DNA from: an uncultured Lachnospiraceae bacterium
Lineage (GTDB): Bacteria > Bacillota > Clostridia > Lachnospirales > Lachnospiraceae
Reading direction: 5' to 3'
NCBI GenBank assembly: GCA_934339365.1
Contig: CAKRHW010000012.1
Location: 1 to 55,996 of the forward strand
DNA: 55,996 bases
In this document: positions 8,583 through 17,814 of the stretch, piece by piece
Layout of the letters: the number at the start of each line of letters is the position of its first letter
How positions within the stretch are numbered: position 1 is the first letter of the stretch
Translations under genes and position numbers: made by a program
Notes under the pieces: generated by a model
Seen by the model: the letters and a program-made list of their open reading frames with translations, nothing else
Database searches by the model: none
Told to the model about the DNA's origin: nothing

Positions 8583-8699
8583 GGACGCAGCTTCAATGGT
8601 TTGCTTCTTTCAATATGGACGCAGCTTCAATGGTTTGCTTCTTTCAATATGGACGCAGCCTCTATGGCTTGCATTCGGACACAGCTCTCGCTTTGCATC
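8583..8699 (+). repeat. 34-bp tandem repeat
   Basis: The unit GGACGCAGCTTCAATGGTTT plus 14 bases occurs twice without change (8583-8616, 8617-8650), a third time with changes (8651-8676) and a fourth in degenerate form. Single copies of the same GCAGC..AATGG.TTGCATT unit open the repeat copies at 18490 and 19293. Confidence 0.85.
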
Positions 8700-8766
8700 G
8701 TTCACGTAGCGGTCACATACGATTTGAGTTTCGTTTCTCTCCCTCAAATCTAGTGCCGACGTGAAC
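8700..8766. other. Long imperfect hairpin
   Basis: GTTCACGT (8700-8707) pairs with ACGTGAAC (8759-8766) and GATTTGAG (8721-8728) with CTCAAATC (8743-8750), giving a nested two-stem structure. There is no T run, so it does not look like a terminator. It lies only in this copy of the repeat region. Confidence 0.5.
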
Positions 8767-8846
8767 TACACAGTCCGAATTGCAATTCCATTGTGGCTGC
8801 TGTTTTATTGGAAGAATTTACGATTTGTCTCATGCTTCTTCTGTTG

Positions 8847-9211
8847 AAATAAGATTCCATACATAGATTTCTTGACCTAAAACATATTCTATTTCAAAAA
8901 TTTTATTCAGAAACATCAAGCATAGTTGTTTCAAATCAGCTCCCCTCCGTTTCAATTACACAGATATAAAATATGCTGATTATAAAAGCAAACAATAGCG
9001 AGGCTTCCGCTTTGATGACTGCTCTTGCTTCCGACACAAAGCACATGTCTGAGCCCTCCGGGCGAGTTTGTGCGACTGTCGGATCATAAGCGAGCAGGAA
9101 TCTGCGGAAACGCAGCGTGTTTGTCTTATAACAGCATATTGATATCGTCCTAATTGAATACATAGCGTGTCTTCTTATAACAGCATATTGATATCGTCCT
9201 AATTGAATAAC
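8847..9211 (+). repeat. Dispersed intergenic repeat, copy A (full)
   Basis: This stretch contains, in order, AATAAGATTCCAT, CCTAAAACATATTCTAT, CACAGATATAAAATATGCTG, the structured core at 8984-9130, and a 48-bp tandem unit with CAGCATATTGATATCGTCCT. The same blocks in the same order recur at 19293-19757, and the first half recurs at 18490-18706. It fills the space between the malic enzyme and the BspA-like gene. I see no transposase and no clear terminal inverted repeats. Confidence 0.8.
9020..9115 (+). ncRNA. Candidate structured RNA core of the repeat, copy A
   Basis: Nested pairings: TGCTC (9020-9024) with GAGCA (9092-9096); GCTT (9027-9030) with AAGC (9088-9091); TCCGACA (9030-9036) with TGTCGGA (9077-9083); CAAA with TTTG; inner GCCC-TCC-GGGC; and a separate hairpin CTGCG-GAAA-CGCAG (9102-9115) with a GNRA tetraloop on the plus strand. 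A second copy 10.5 kb away differs at only two positions over this core. No known RNA family is recognised. Expression is not shown. Confidence 0.35.
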
Positions 9212-10375
9212 CTAGCGTGTTTTCTTACTAGTCTTCTTTGCTTTCTTCTTAGTATCCTTCTTCGTCTTTTTCTTGCTAATCTTCTTTGTTTTCTTAGTAT
9301 TTTTCTTCGTCTTTTTCTTACTAGTCTTCTTTGTCTTCTTAGTATTCTTCTTTGCTTTCTTCTTACTGTCCTTCTTTTCTTCCTTTAACTTTGGAACGTA
9401 ATCTTTTATCTGAACGTCTTTGCATTTTGTGCAACGGTAAATTGTATAACCGCGTTCTTCTGTTGTCGGAGGAATGACTTTTGTCTTTTTATAATTGTGT
9501 CCTGTACTTGGCAGTATTTTAGTGTTTATGGCTCCGCAGCCTGTACATTTATCAATTTCGACTCCCGGAATTACGCATCCGGCCTTATTGATTTGCTGGA
9601 TTTCGTAGGTATGTTCGTGTAGTTCTATCTGAGTTAAGCCATTTTGGTCTACGTATTTTTTCCCTTCTGAATCTGGAGAGCAATAAAATGAAATGTTGTG
9701 ATTTATTTTTATCCGGAACTGTGATTTGATTTTGTAGCCTAATGCTTTCTCGCCAATCGCCGTAATGCTGTTTGGAAGTATGACACGTTTGAAGTTATTG
9801 CACTGAAAAAATGAACAGGCTCCAATTTCCACAATTTTCTCTGGCATGGTTGTCTGCATTTTCTTACAAAACGCAAAGGTACTGTCTCCAATTTTGGTAA
9901 TGGAATTCGACATCGTTACCTGTTTCAAATGAATGCATGCAAAAAATGTTGTATCATTTAATTCTGTTAATGAATCCGGAAGTTCTATTTTTTTCAGGGA
10001 ACTGCATCCCAAAAAAGCTCCATTACCGAGATATGCCAGTCCTTGTGGCAGATTGATTTGTTCTAATTGCTCGCAGACAATAAATGCCATATCGTCAATT
10101 TTCGTCACACTTTCCGGAATTTCTACATTTTGAACCGTTTTGCACTCTGCAAATGCACTTGGTCCGATTTGTGTGACCTGTTTTCCATCTATCGTCTGTG
10201 GAATTTTTACATTTGCAGATGTTCCCTGATATTTTACTATTTTTATTCCCCCATCATCGCTTGCTTCATATTGAAAGTCCTGTATTGCATCGATGTTTTG
10301 CGCATAAACCCTGACTCCACACAAAGCAAAAAAAATCACACTATAACATATCCCGGCCCATATTTTTGTTTTCAT
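9212..10375 (-). CDS. BspA-like leucine-rich repeat secreted protein with cationic tail
   Basis: A 387-residue exported protein. Signal peptide 1-25 (ends VRVYAQ); about seven LRR_5/BspA repeats between residues 45 and 215 with the typical VTKIDDMAF..C..L..I.LP pattern; a middle region with CTGCG and CTKCKD motifs about 40 residues apart, each following a His/Tyr-rich segment and perhaps binding zinc; then a tail of about 60 residues made almost only of Lys, Thr and Ser. There is no LPXTG or membrane anchor, so the tail may bind teichoic acid or other anionic surface polymers (inference). The start has GAAGG eight bases upstream. Confidence 0.85.
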   Translation of the reverse strand: MKTKIWAGICYSVIFFALCGVRVYAQNIDAIQDFQYEASDDGGIKIVKYQGTSANVKIPQTIDGKQVTQIGPSAFAECKTVQNVEIPESVTKIDDMAFIVCEQLEQINLPQGLAYLGNGAFLGCSSLKKIELPDSLTELNDTTFFACIHLKQVTMSNSITKIGDSTFAFCKKMQTTMPEKIVEIGACSFFQCNNFKRVILPNSITAIGEKALGYKIKSQFRIKINHNISFYCSPDSEGKKYVDQNGLTQIELHEHTYEIQQINKAGCVIPGVEIDKCTGCGAINTKILPSTGHNYKKTKVIPPTTEERGYTIYRCTKCKDVQIKDYVPKLKEEKKDSKKKAKKNTKKTKKTSKKKTKKNTKKTKKISKKKTKKDTKKKAKKTSKKTR

Positions 10376-10420
10376 TTTTAAGGCCTTCTTTCAATTTTCA
10401 ATTTTTTATTTTTCGATTCC

Positions 10421-10945
10421 CTATTTCCCCTTACTCAGTTTACGAATGATATCGATATAAATCTCCTGACTGGTATCTTTCCAATTCTTACACATTTCTT
10501 CTGCTTCATTTTTCGTTGCAACAGATAATTTCACTTCAATCAACGTAGAATCACCCTCTTTTACCTGACAATGCACTATGTATTCTCCTGTTAAGGTTCG
10601 ATAACAGTCCGAAATCGTTCCTACTTCATTTCTAAGCTGGTACTTATTGTTCATTAAAAACATTTCCACATCGTCCTTCATCGGACCTGGAATTTTATTT
10701 CCGAAGAATTCCAAAGTTTCAAGCCCCTGCACAGTAATATGATAATACGATGCACTACCTGCCCGCTCTACACTAAGCATTTCGGCATCGATTAATTCAT
10801 TGATTGCCTGCTGAATCTTAAAATAGTCTGTGTACTCCTTTTCCAGAAAAAAACCAGAAATCTGTGCATTTGTCAATGGAAAATCCACGCGATTCAACAT
10901 ATACAATATCACTAACTTATATAGGGTTGCTGAATCCATTGCCAT
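10421..10945 (-). CDS. DUF4364 family protein (winged-helix-like)
   Basis: A 174-residue cytoplasmic protein. ATG at 10945 is chosen because AAAGGAGG lies seven bases upstream. The N-terminal 80 residues (LYKLVILYMLNRVDFPLTNA, then a second helix pair and a YYHITVQG wing) look like a PadR/MarR-type winged helix, consistent with the DUF4364 family of clostridia; the C-terminal half is alpha/beta. A regulatory role is likely from the fold but the target is unknown. It lies downstream of yihA with a 140-base gap. Confidence 0.8.
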   Translation of the reverse strand: MAMDSATLYKLVILYMLNRVDFPLTNAQISGFFLEKEYTDYFKIQQAINELIDAEMLSVERAGSASYYHITVQGLETLEFFGNKIPGPMKDDVEMFLMNNKYQLRNEVGTISDCYRTLTGEYIVHCQVKEGDSTLIEVKLSVATKNEAEEMCKNWKDTSQEIYIDIIRKLSKGK

Positions 10946-11085
10946 AATCAAACCTCCTTTTTCTTCTTATACTCTCTTACTCTTTCATTTCTCTTCTTTC
11001 GTGCCTTATCTTTTATTCTTTATTTTTATCTTCGTCCCTTATTTTCATTCTGTTTCTTCTGTTTTTTATATCTCATTCTGCATCT

Positions 11086-11691
11086 TTAGTTTTCTGATGC
11101 TTCTTCGTAACCAGATACCTGCTCAATATATTGCCAGATTTCTTCTCGTCCCTGTTTTGTCAATGCTGAAAATGGGAAAATCTTTGTCTCCGGCAATACA
11201 TTCAGTTCCGTCCGAATCAGTTTGAGCTGCTTTTGCAACTGGCTTCTTTTAATTTTATCTAATTTAGTGGCAATAATGACAGGTTGATATCCATTTGCAA
11301 CAATCCACTGATACATCTCTTTATCATTCGTACCCGGAGCATGCCGGATGTCAATGAGCAAAAAAACTGCTTTCAATTGCTTAGACTGATGAAGATAATT
11401 TTCTATCATTCTTCCCCACTTTGCCTTAATTTCCTGCGAAACTTTTGCATAACCATACCCTGGAAGGTCCACAAAATAAAGATTTTTATTGATGCAATAA
11501 AAATTAATGGTCTGTGTTTTTCCCGGTTGCGAAGAAGTACGGGCAAGTGCCTTACGATTTACCAGTCCATTAATTAACGACGATTTCCCGACATTTGATT
11601 TTCCTGCAAATGCAATCTCCGGATAACCATTTTCCGGAAGAGTACTTGTAATTCCACAGACTGTTTCTAATTCTACTGATTTTAGCTTCAT
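11086..11691 (-). CDS. yihA: Ribosome biogenesis GTP-binding protein YihA/YsxC
   Basis: A 201-residue GTPase (EngB/YsxC) needed for late assembly of the large ribosomal subunit. The P-loop GKSNVGKS is at residues 30-37, followed by the G2 region (TSSQPGKTQTINFY), G3 DLPGYGYA, G4 TKLDK and G5 SALTKQG. The single G domain and length are normal. The start lies 42 bases after the lon stop, and lon-yihA adjacency is conserved in Firmicutes, so the two are probably co-transcribed. Confidence 0.96.
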   Translation of the reverse strand: MKLKSVELETVCGITSTLPENGYPEIAFAGKSNVGKSSLINGLVNRKALARTSSQPGKTQTINFYCINKNLYFVDLPGYGYAKVSQEIKAKWGRMIENYLHQSKQLKAVFLLIDIRHAPGTNDKEMYQWIVANGYQPVIIATKLDKIKRSQLQKQLKLIRTELNVLPETKIFPFSALTKQGREEIWQYIEQVSGYEEASEN

Positions 11692-11733
11692 AATAATATC
11701 ATCCCCTTTTCTTCTAATCTATCTCTATTCGGA

Positions 11734-14121
11734 TTATACGGGAAGAATTGCCTGTGCTAAAACTTCTTTCATCTGACTTACAAAAACAATCTCTAATCCA
11801 TCCTTGATTTCGTCATCAATTTCTGCAATGTCCCGTTCATTTTCTTTTGGCACTAACACCTTTTTCATTCCAATTAATTTTGCTGCAAGCACCTTTTCTT
11901 TTAATCCACCAATCGGCAACACTCTTCCACGAAGCGTAATTTCTCCGGTCATTGCTAAAAGACAGTCTACCGGACGTCCCATAACTGCGGAATAAATCGC
12001 CGTAGCCATTGTAATTCCCGCTGACGGACCATCCTTTGGTACCGCTCCTTCCGGTACATGAATATGTATATCATGCTCTGCAAAATAGCCGCCCTCAGAC
12101 TCGTCCTCGCCAATTGGAAGTCCCAGACTTCTAATATAACTAAGTGCTGTCATGGCAGATTCCTTCATTACATCTCCTAACTGTCCGGTCAAAACAAGTT
12201 CACCCTTGCCTTCCATAACATTTACTTCTACCTCAAGAGTAGTGCCACCTACACTCGTCCAGGCCAGTCCGGTTACGATACCAATTTCATTTTCCTTCCG
12301 TCTTTCTTCTGGAAAATAAACCTGCTTACCTAAAAATTTCTCCAGATTTGCTTCCGTTACCTTCACAGATTCTGCCTCTTTTTCTATGATTTTTCTTGCA
12401 GTACGTCTACAAATCTGCGCAATCTTTCTCTCTAAACTACGTACTCCGGCTTCTCTCGTATAATTGTTAATCATTGCAAAATAAGCCTTTTTCTGAATAC
12501 TAAGCTGCTCTTTTGTCAGACCATTCGCATCTAACTGCTTTGCAAACAAATGCTCTTTTGCAATATGAAACTTCTCATTTACCGTATAACTGCTAAGCTC
12601 GATTAATTCCATACGGTCTAACAACGGCTCTGGTATCGTCTCTGTTGTATTTGCTGTTGCGATAAATAATACTTCCGATAAGTCAATAGGAAGTTCAATA
12701 TAATTATCACGAAATGACTGGTTCTGCTCTCCATCTAATACCTCTAATAAAGCCGCAGCCGGATTTCCTTTATAATCACTTCCAATTTTATCAACCTCAT
12801 CTAATAAAATCAATGGATTTTTCGTCCCTGCCTGCTTTAATCCTTCCGCAATCCGTCCAGGCATTGCACCAATATAGGTCTTTCGATGTCCACGAATCTC
12901 CGCTTCATCCCGTACTCCACCAAGGGAAATCCGAATATATTGTTTCTGCAGTGCTTCTGCAACAGAACGTGCAATCGAAGTTTTACCAACTCCTGGAGGT
13001 CCTACCAGACAAATAATCGGACTGCTTCCCTTTCCTTTTGTCAATGCACGAACTGCCAGAAACTCAATAATTCTTTCTTTTACTTTCTCTAAGCCATAAT
13101 AACTTTTATCTAGAATCTTTTTTGCCTTCTTAAAATCCTGGTTATCCTGACTCATATGATCCCAAGGCATCTGTAAAAGAGTCTCTATATAGCTTCGAAG
13201 CACTCCACTTTCTGAAGAATTTGGTGGAAGACTTTTGAATCTGCGAATTTCCTTCTTGATAGCCTCTTTGATTTTTTCTGAAGCTTCTAACGCATCCACT
13301 TGTTTTTCAAATGTTTCTGCATCATTTTCGCTATCATCGTCTCCTAATTCTTCATGAATAATTTTCAGCTGTTCCCGTAAAATATATTCCTTTTGGTTTT
13401 TATCCACTTCCTGTTTTACTTTTTCCTGAAAATCCTTGCGAATCTTTTCAATATCCGTCTCATTTGCTAACCATTTGGTTAAAACATGATACCGTTCTTC
13501 TAACCCATTTGCCTCTAAAAACTTCTGTCTCTCATAATAGGACATAGGAAGATTAATCGCAAGTTCCGTCATGAATTTTTCCCATATTTCTTCCTGCATC
13601 ATATTCTGAAATACTTCTGAAGGAATCGGATTTGAAACACTCTCATAAGCCTCAAAAAGATTCTTAAGTGTCCGAAGATAAGCCTGTTTTTCCACATCCG
13701 AGAATTCTTCCTGCTGTTCTTCAATTTCTAAAACCTCAAACTGCAAAGTATCCTCTTCTTCTCTGCAGCTTATCGCACGTGCACGTGTTTTTCCCTCTAT
13801 CAGAACACGAACAACATCATTTGGCATCTTCACAAGCTGCTTAATCTCTGCAACTGTTCCAATTTCATAAAGCGACGCTAAAATTCGTGCCGATTCACTT
13901 AACTCAATGCCTTGTGCCTCTTCATTTATAGCTGGTCCATGTTCATTTTTTGTTATAATAAATATATTTTTCCCATGAGCCATTGCATGCTCAATCATTT
14001 TAATCTGATTCTTCTTACTAAGATCAAAATGAACGATCATCTCTGGAATCAGGCAAATATGTTCTAAAATAACTCCTGTTAACTCAATAATAATTCCTTT
14101 TTCATTTGTTTTGTCTTGCAT
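11734..14121 (-). CDS. lon: ATP-dependent protease Lon (LonA)
   Basis: A 795-residue LonA protease that unfolds and degrades damaged or regulatory proteins. The substrate-binding LAN domain lies at about 1-200, a coiled segment follows (EKVKQEVDKNQKEYILREQL), then the AAA+ module with GPPGVGKT and LLDEVDKIG, and the protease domain with Ser700 in PKDGPSAGIT and Lys743 in GGLKEKVLAAK forming the catalytic dyad. Length is normal. It follows clpX with a hairpin in the gap, and yihA follows it. No CIRCE or CtsR box was seen upstream. Confidence 0.97.
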   Translation of the reverse strand: MQDKTNEKGIIIELTGVILEHICLIPEMIVHFDLSKKNQIKMIEHAMAHGKNIFIITKNEHGPAINEEAQGIELSESARILASLYEIGTVAEIKQLVKMPNDVVRVLIEGKTRARAISCREEEDTLQFEVLEIEEQQEEFSDVEKQAYLRTLKNLFEAYESVSNPIPSEVFQNMMQEEIWEKFMTELAINLPMSYYERQKFLEANGLEERYHVLTKWLANETDIEKIRKDFQEKVKQEVDKNQKEYILREQLKIIHEELGDDDSENDAETFEKQVDALEASEKIKEAIKKEIRRFKSLPPNSSESGVLRSYIETLLQMPWDHMSQDNQDFKKAKKILDKSYYGLEKVKERIIEFLAVRALTKGKGSSPIICLVGPPGVGKTSIARSVAEALQKQYIRISLGGVRDEAEIRGHRKTYIGAMPGRIAEGLKQAGTKNPLILLDEVDKIGSDYKGNPAAALLEVLDGEQNQSFRDNYIELPIDLSEVLFIATANTTETIPEPLLDRMELIELSSYTVNEKFHIAKEHLFAKQLDANGLTKEQLSIQKKAYFAMINNYTREAGVRSLERKIAQICRRTARKIIEKEAESVKVTEANLEKFLGKQVYFPEERRKENEIGIVTGLAWTSVGGTTLEVEVNVMEGKGELVLTGQLGDVMKESAMTALSYIRSLGLPIGEDESEGGYFAEHDIHIHVPEGAVPKDGPSAGITMATAIYSAVMGRPVDCLLAMTGEITLRGRVLPIGGLKEKVLAAKLIGMKKVLVPKENERDIAEIDDEIKDGLEIVFVSQMKEVLAQAILPV

Positions 14122-14153
14122 ACCTAACCCTTTCCTTCATGCCATAATTTAAA

Positions 14154-14192
14154 ATGCAGCATTATACCCCATAGAGTGATATAACGCTGCAT
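14154..14192 (-). terminator. Hairpin between clpX and lon (weak terminator or attenuator)
   Basis: On the minus strand, ATGCAGCGTTATA and TATAATGCTGCAT form a 13-bp stem (one G-T) with a 13-base loop, followed by TTTTAAATT. The T run is short, so partial read-through from clpX into lon is plausible. Confidence 0.5.
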
Positions 14193-14225
14193 ACCTCTTT
14201 TCCCGATGTCCTCTATCAACTATGC

Positions 14226-15527
14226 CTATGCACTTTCGCCTTTGTCAGCTTTCTTCGCTGCTCTTTTAATCTTAGCATCTAAAGATTCATCTTCATATAT
14301 TAACTTTGGTTTACCCTTCTTCTCTACAGCATCCTTTGTGATGATGACACGTCTCACTCCCTCATCCGAAGGAACTTCATACATAACATTCATCATTGTA
14401 TCCTCTAAAATAGAGCGAAGACCACGAGCTCCTGTCTTTCTGTCAATTGCTTTCTTCGCAATCGCTTTTAATGCATCTTCTTCAAAATCAAGCTTCACGC
14501 CGTCAAATTCAAATAACTTTCTATATTGCTTGACCAATGCATTCTTAGGCTCACGCAAAATACGAACCAATGCATGCTCATCTAAAGACTGAAGTGTTAC
14601 CGTAATCGGCACTCGGCCAATGAATTCCGGAATCAAACCAAACTTCGTTAAATCCTCCGGTAAAACCTTTGAAAATAACTCGTCAAATTTTGTCTCATTC
14701 TTATCAACGATAGTAGCACCAAATCCAATAGAACTCTTCTCAGTTCTATGCTGTACAATCTTCTCTAATCCATCAAACGCACCACCGCAAATGAATAAGA
14801 TATTCGTTGTGTCAATCTCAATCATTTCCTGCTGTGGATGCTTTCTGCCTCCCTGTGGAGGAACATTTGCAACTGTACCTTCTAATATCTTAAGAAGTGC
14901 CTGCTGTACACCTTCACCTGAAACATCTCTGGTAATGGAAACATTCTCAGACTTCTTTGAAATCTTATCAATTTCATCAATATAGATAATTCCATATTGT
15001 GCTTTATTCACATCATATTCTGCGGCCTGGATTAATTTCAAAAGAATGTTCTCAACATCCTCACCAACATAACCAGCTTCGGTAAGTGTCGTTGCATCTG
15101 CAATTGCAAACGGAACATTCAACATCTTCGCTAATGTCTGTGCCAAAAATGTCTTACCGGAACCGGTCGGACCTAACATCAGAATATTACTCTTCTGCAA
15201 TTCAACATCTAAACTTCTGCCTGATAAAATTCTCTTATAATGATTATACACTGCAACAGAAAGCACTTTCTTTGCTTCATCCTGTCCAATAACATAATCA
15301 TCAAGGAATTCCTTAATCTCTTTCGGTTTCATAAGATTAATATCAAGATCTGTCTCAGCATCAAAGTCCGCACTCATTTCCTCATCAATAATCTCAGCAC
15401 ACACTTCAATGCAACTGTCACAGATAAAAATATTTCCCGGTCCGGAAATCAGCTTGCGAGTCTGCGACTGCGTTCTTCCGCAAAAAGAACATCTAATTAC
15501 ATCATCCATTCCTTTTTTATTCGCCAT
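14226..15527 (-). CDS. clpX: ATP-dependent Clp protease ATP-binding subunit ClpX
   Basis: A 433-residue AAA+ unfoldase that feeds substrates to ClpP. The zinc-binding domain has Cys13, Cys16, Cys36 and Cys39 (CSFC and CDSC); Walker A GPTGSGKT is at 119-126, with IIYIDEIDKI as Walker B, and an IGF-type loop (KSSIGFGA) for ClpP docking is present. It follows clpP by 88 bases in the same direction, so the ClpXP pair is encoded together. Confidence 0.97.
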   Translation of the reverse strand: MANKKGMDDVIRCSFCGRTQSQTRKLISGPGNIFICDSCIEVCAEIIDEEMSADFDAETDLDINLMKPKEIKEFLDDYVIGQDEAKKVLSVAVYNHYKRILSGRSLDVELQKSNILMLGPTGSGKTFLAQTLAKMLNVPFAIADATTLTEAGYVGEDVENILLKLIQAAEYDVNKAQYGIIYIDEIDKISKKSENVSITRDVSGEGVQQALLKILEGTVANVPPQGGRKHPQQEMIEIDTTNILFICGGAFDGLEKIVQHRTEKSSIGFGATIVDKNETKFDELFSKVLPEDLTKFGLIPEFIGRVPITVTLQSLDEHALVRILREPKNALVKQYRKLFEFDGVKLDFEEDALKAIAKKAIDRKTGARGLRSILEDTMMNVMYEVPSDEGVRRVIITKDAVEKKGKPKLIYEDESLDAKIKRAAKKADKGESA

Positions 15528-15615
15528 ATTACCTCCATGCTACACCATATAGCTTTCTTCCCATATGTTCCAAATCACATTATTCTTCTATGCAATGACG
15601 CATATGTTTTATTCC

Positions 15616-16200
15616 TTATTTGTTATTTAAAATAATCTCATCGATTAAACCATAATCTTTTGCTTCCTGTGCACTCATCCAATTATCTCTCTCTGTATCA
15701 ACAGCGATTACATCAATTGGCTTACCTGTATTATTCGCTAAGATCTGATTTAACTTTTGTTTTGTCTTTAAAATATGTTCTGCAGCAATGCTAATCTCTG
15801 TTGCCTGACCCTGTGCACCGCCTGATGGCTGGTGAATCATAATCTCGGCATTTGGAAGAGCAAATCTCTTGCCCTTTGTTCCACCTGAAAGAAGGAACGC
15901 ACCCATACTTGCTGCCATGCCCATGCAAATAGTTGACACATCACACTTAATGTAATTCATAGTATCATAAATTGCCATACCATCTGTGACAGAACCACCC
16001 GGGCTATTAATATAAAACTGAATATCCTTTCCAGGATCCTCTGATTCAAGGAATAACAACTGAGACACGATTAAATTCGCAGAAACATTTGTTACTTCCT
16101 CTCCTAAAAAGATAATTCTCTCTTTTAATAATCTAGAATAAATGTCATAGGAACGTTCTCCTCTTCCTGTCTGTTCAATGACATAAGGTATATAAGCCAT
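15616..16200 (-). CDS. clpP: ATP-dependent Clp protease proteolytic subunit
   Basis: A 194-residue serine peptidase forming the ClpP tetradecamer. ATG at 16200 is chosen (MAYIPYVIEQTGRGERSYD, GGAGG six bases upstream) over the longer frame. The catalytic triad is Ser98 (MAASMGA), His123 (MIHQPSGG) and Asp172 (DTERDNWMSA). It lies between tig and clpX, the standard clostridial order. Confidence 0.97.
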   Translation of the reverse strand: MAYIPYVIEQTGRGERSYDIYSRLLKERIIFLGEEVTNVSANLIVSQLLFLESEDPGKDIQFYINSPGGSVTDGMAIYDTMNYIKCDVSTICMGMAASMGAFLLSGGTKGKRFALPNAEIMIHQPSGGAQGQATEISIAAEHILKTKQKLNQILANNTGKPIDVIAVDTERDNWMSAQEAKDYGLIDEIILNNK

Positions 16201-16356
16201 GTGAAACCTCCATTTCCCTATAAAATAATACGATTCCCTTATATAGTACTTATGGGAGTAGAACATCTCCTGTCCTACTCCCTAATCCTCTGGTTATTGT
16301 ATGACCTGTCACTCATAGCAAATTATCATTCCCGATCATACACTAGTTATTGCTAA

Positions 16357-17691
16357 TTACTCTGCATCCTTGGAATCCTTAGCTTCTTCTTCCTTCTCTG
16401 GTTCAGCTTCTACAGAGTTCTTCACGATGAAGTCAGCTGCCTTCTGAACAGCGATATCCTTCTTCATGCTCTCTCTCTCAGCATCACCGATCATCTCTTG
16501 TAACTTCTCAACTTCCATCTGGTACATAGAAGCCATCTTCTCGATTTCCTTATCGATATCATTCTTAGTTACCTTGAATGCTTCCTTAGCTGCAATTGCC
16601 TCTAAAACCAATCTGCTCTTAATTCTCTGAAGAGCCTGTGGCTTCATGTTCTCCATAAGCATCTGAGGTGTCATTCCTGTATACTGTAAATAATGATCGA
16701 TTGATAATCCCTGTGCCTGAAGATTCTGAGCGAACTCATTAATCATATTACGAACCTGATTATCAACCATCTTATCATGAATCTTCATCTTAGAAGCTTC
16801 GATAATCTTTGTTAAAGCTTCGTTCTCTTTTGCATTCTTAGCAGCCTTAGACTTACGATCTGCAATCTGCTTCTTAATGTCAGCCTTGTATTCCTTTAAT
16901 GTCTCAAATTCTGAAACATCTGCAGCAAATTCATCATCTACCTTAGGAAGTTCTTTATACTTAATCTCATGAACAGTACACTTAAATACTGCTGGCTTTC
17001 CTTTTAATTCATCAACATGGTAATCCTCTGGGAAAGTTACATTGACTTCCTTCTCCTTACCAATCTCAGCTCCAACTAACTGATCTTCAAATCCAGGAAT
17101 AAACTGTCCTGAACCAATGTTAAGAGGATAATTCTCTGCCTTACCGCCATCGAAAGGTACTCCATCAACAAATCCTTCGAAATCAAAGACAATATCGTCA
17201 CCCTTCTTAACTGCTCTGTCTTCTACAGAAACAGTTCTTGCGTTCTGCTCTCTAACCTTCTCTAATTCTGCATTCACATCTGCTGCTGTAGCCTTAGCAT
17301 CCTGCTTAGCTACCTCAATACCCTTGTATTCGCCAAGTTCAACTGTAGGCTTTAATACAACTTCTGCTGTATAGATGAAATCCTTGCCCTTCTCCATCTG
17401 AACGATCTCAATGTCAGGCTGTGCAACGATCTCTAACTTGCTCTCTGTTGCAGCATCCGGATAAGACTGATTCACTAACTGCTCTGCAGCATCATCATAA
17501 AAAATCTCTGGTCCATACATCTTCTCTATTAAATTCTTAGGAACCTTACCCTTTCTGAATCCAGGTACGCTAATGTTCTTCTTTTTCTTCTGGTATGAAG
17601 CATCAAGTGCCTTCGCAACTTCATCGGCTGCAACTTCAATTGTAAGTTTCGCCATATCGTTTTCTAAATTTTCAACTTTCTGTAAAGTCAT
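16357..17691 (-). CDS. tig: Trigger factor
   Basis: A 444-residue ribosome-bound chaperone and peptidyl-prolyl isomerase. The N-terminal ribosome-binding domain carries the signature PGFRKGKVPK near residue 45; the FKBP-type domain spans about 155-240 (VKKGDDIVFDFEGFVDG), and the C-terminal chaperone arms follow, ending in an acidic tail rich in Glu and Lys. AAGGAGG lies nine bases before the ATG, and a consensus promoter at 17786 drives what is probably the tig-clpP-clpX unit. Confidence 0.97.
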   Translation of the reverse strand: MTLQKVENLENDMAKLTIEVAADEVAKALDASYQKKKKNISVPGFRKGKVPKNLIEKMYGPEIFYDDAAEQLVNQSYPDAATESKLEIVAQPDIEIVQMEKGKDFIYTAEVVLKPTVELGEYKGIEVAKQDAKATAADVNAELEKVREQNARTVSVEDRAVKKGDDIVFDFEGFVDGVPFDGGKAENYPLNIGSGQFIPGFEDQLVGAEIGKEKEVNVTFPEDYHVDELKGKPAVFKCTVHEIKYKELPKVDDEFAADVSEFETLKEYKADIKKQIADRKSKAAKNAKENEALTKIIEASKMKIHDKMVDNQVRNMINEFAQNLQAQGLSIDHYLQYTGMTPQMLMENMKPQALQRIKSRLVLEAIAAKEAFKVTKNDIDKEIEKMASMYQMEVEKLQEMIGDAERESMKKDIAVQKAADFIVKNSVEAEPEKEEEAKDSKDAE

Positions 17692-17785
17692 TGTATAATT
17701 CCTCCTTGAGAATATATCAAGAATTCATCCGAATTCTTTTCTTTGGTTTCAAACATCATATCACTACTGACTATGACAGTATATC

Positions 17786-17814
17786 ATTATAGCATAGTCA
17801 ATTCCACTTGTCTA
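17786..17814 (-). promoter_or_regulatory. Sigma-A promoter of tig-clpP-clpX
   Basis: On the minus strand, TAGACA, a 17-base spacer and TATAAT: ten of twelve or better to consensus with ideal spacing. It directly abuts the stop codon of the upstream DJ-1 gene and leaves a leader of about 85 bases before tig. Confidence 0.75.

Noticed and set aside
8936..9163. 75-codon minus-strand frame across the repeat core
   Set aside because: No ribosome site; it is disrupted in the related region of copy C by indels and the structure explains the conservation better.
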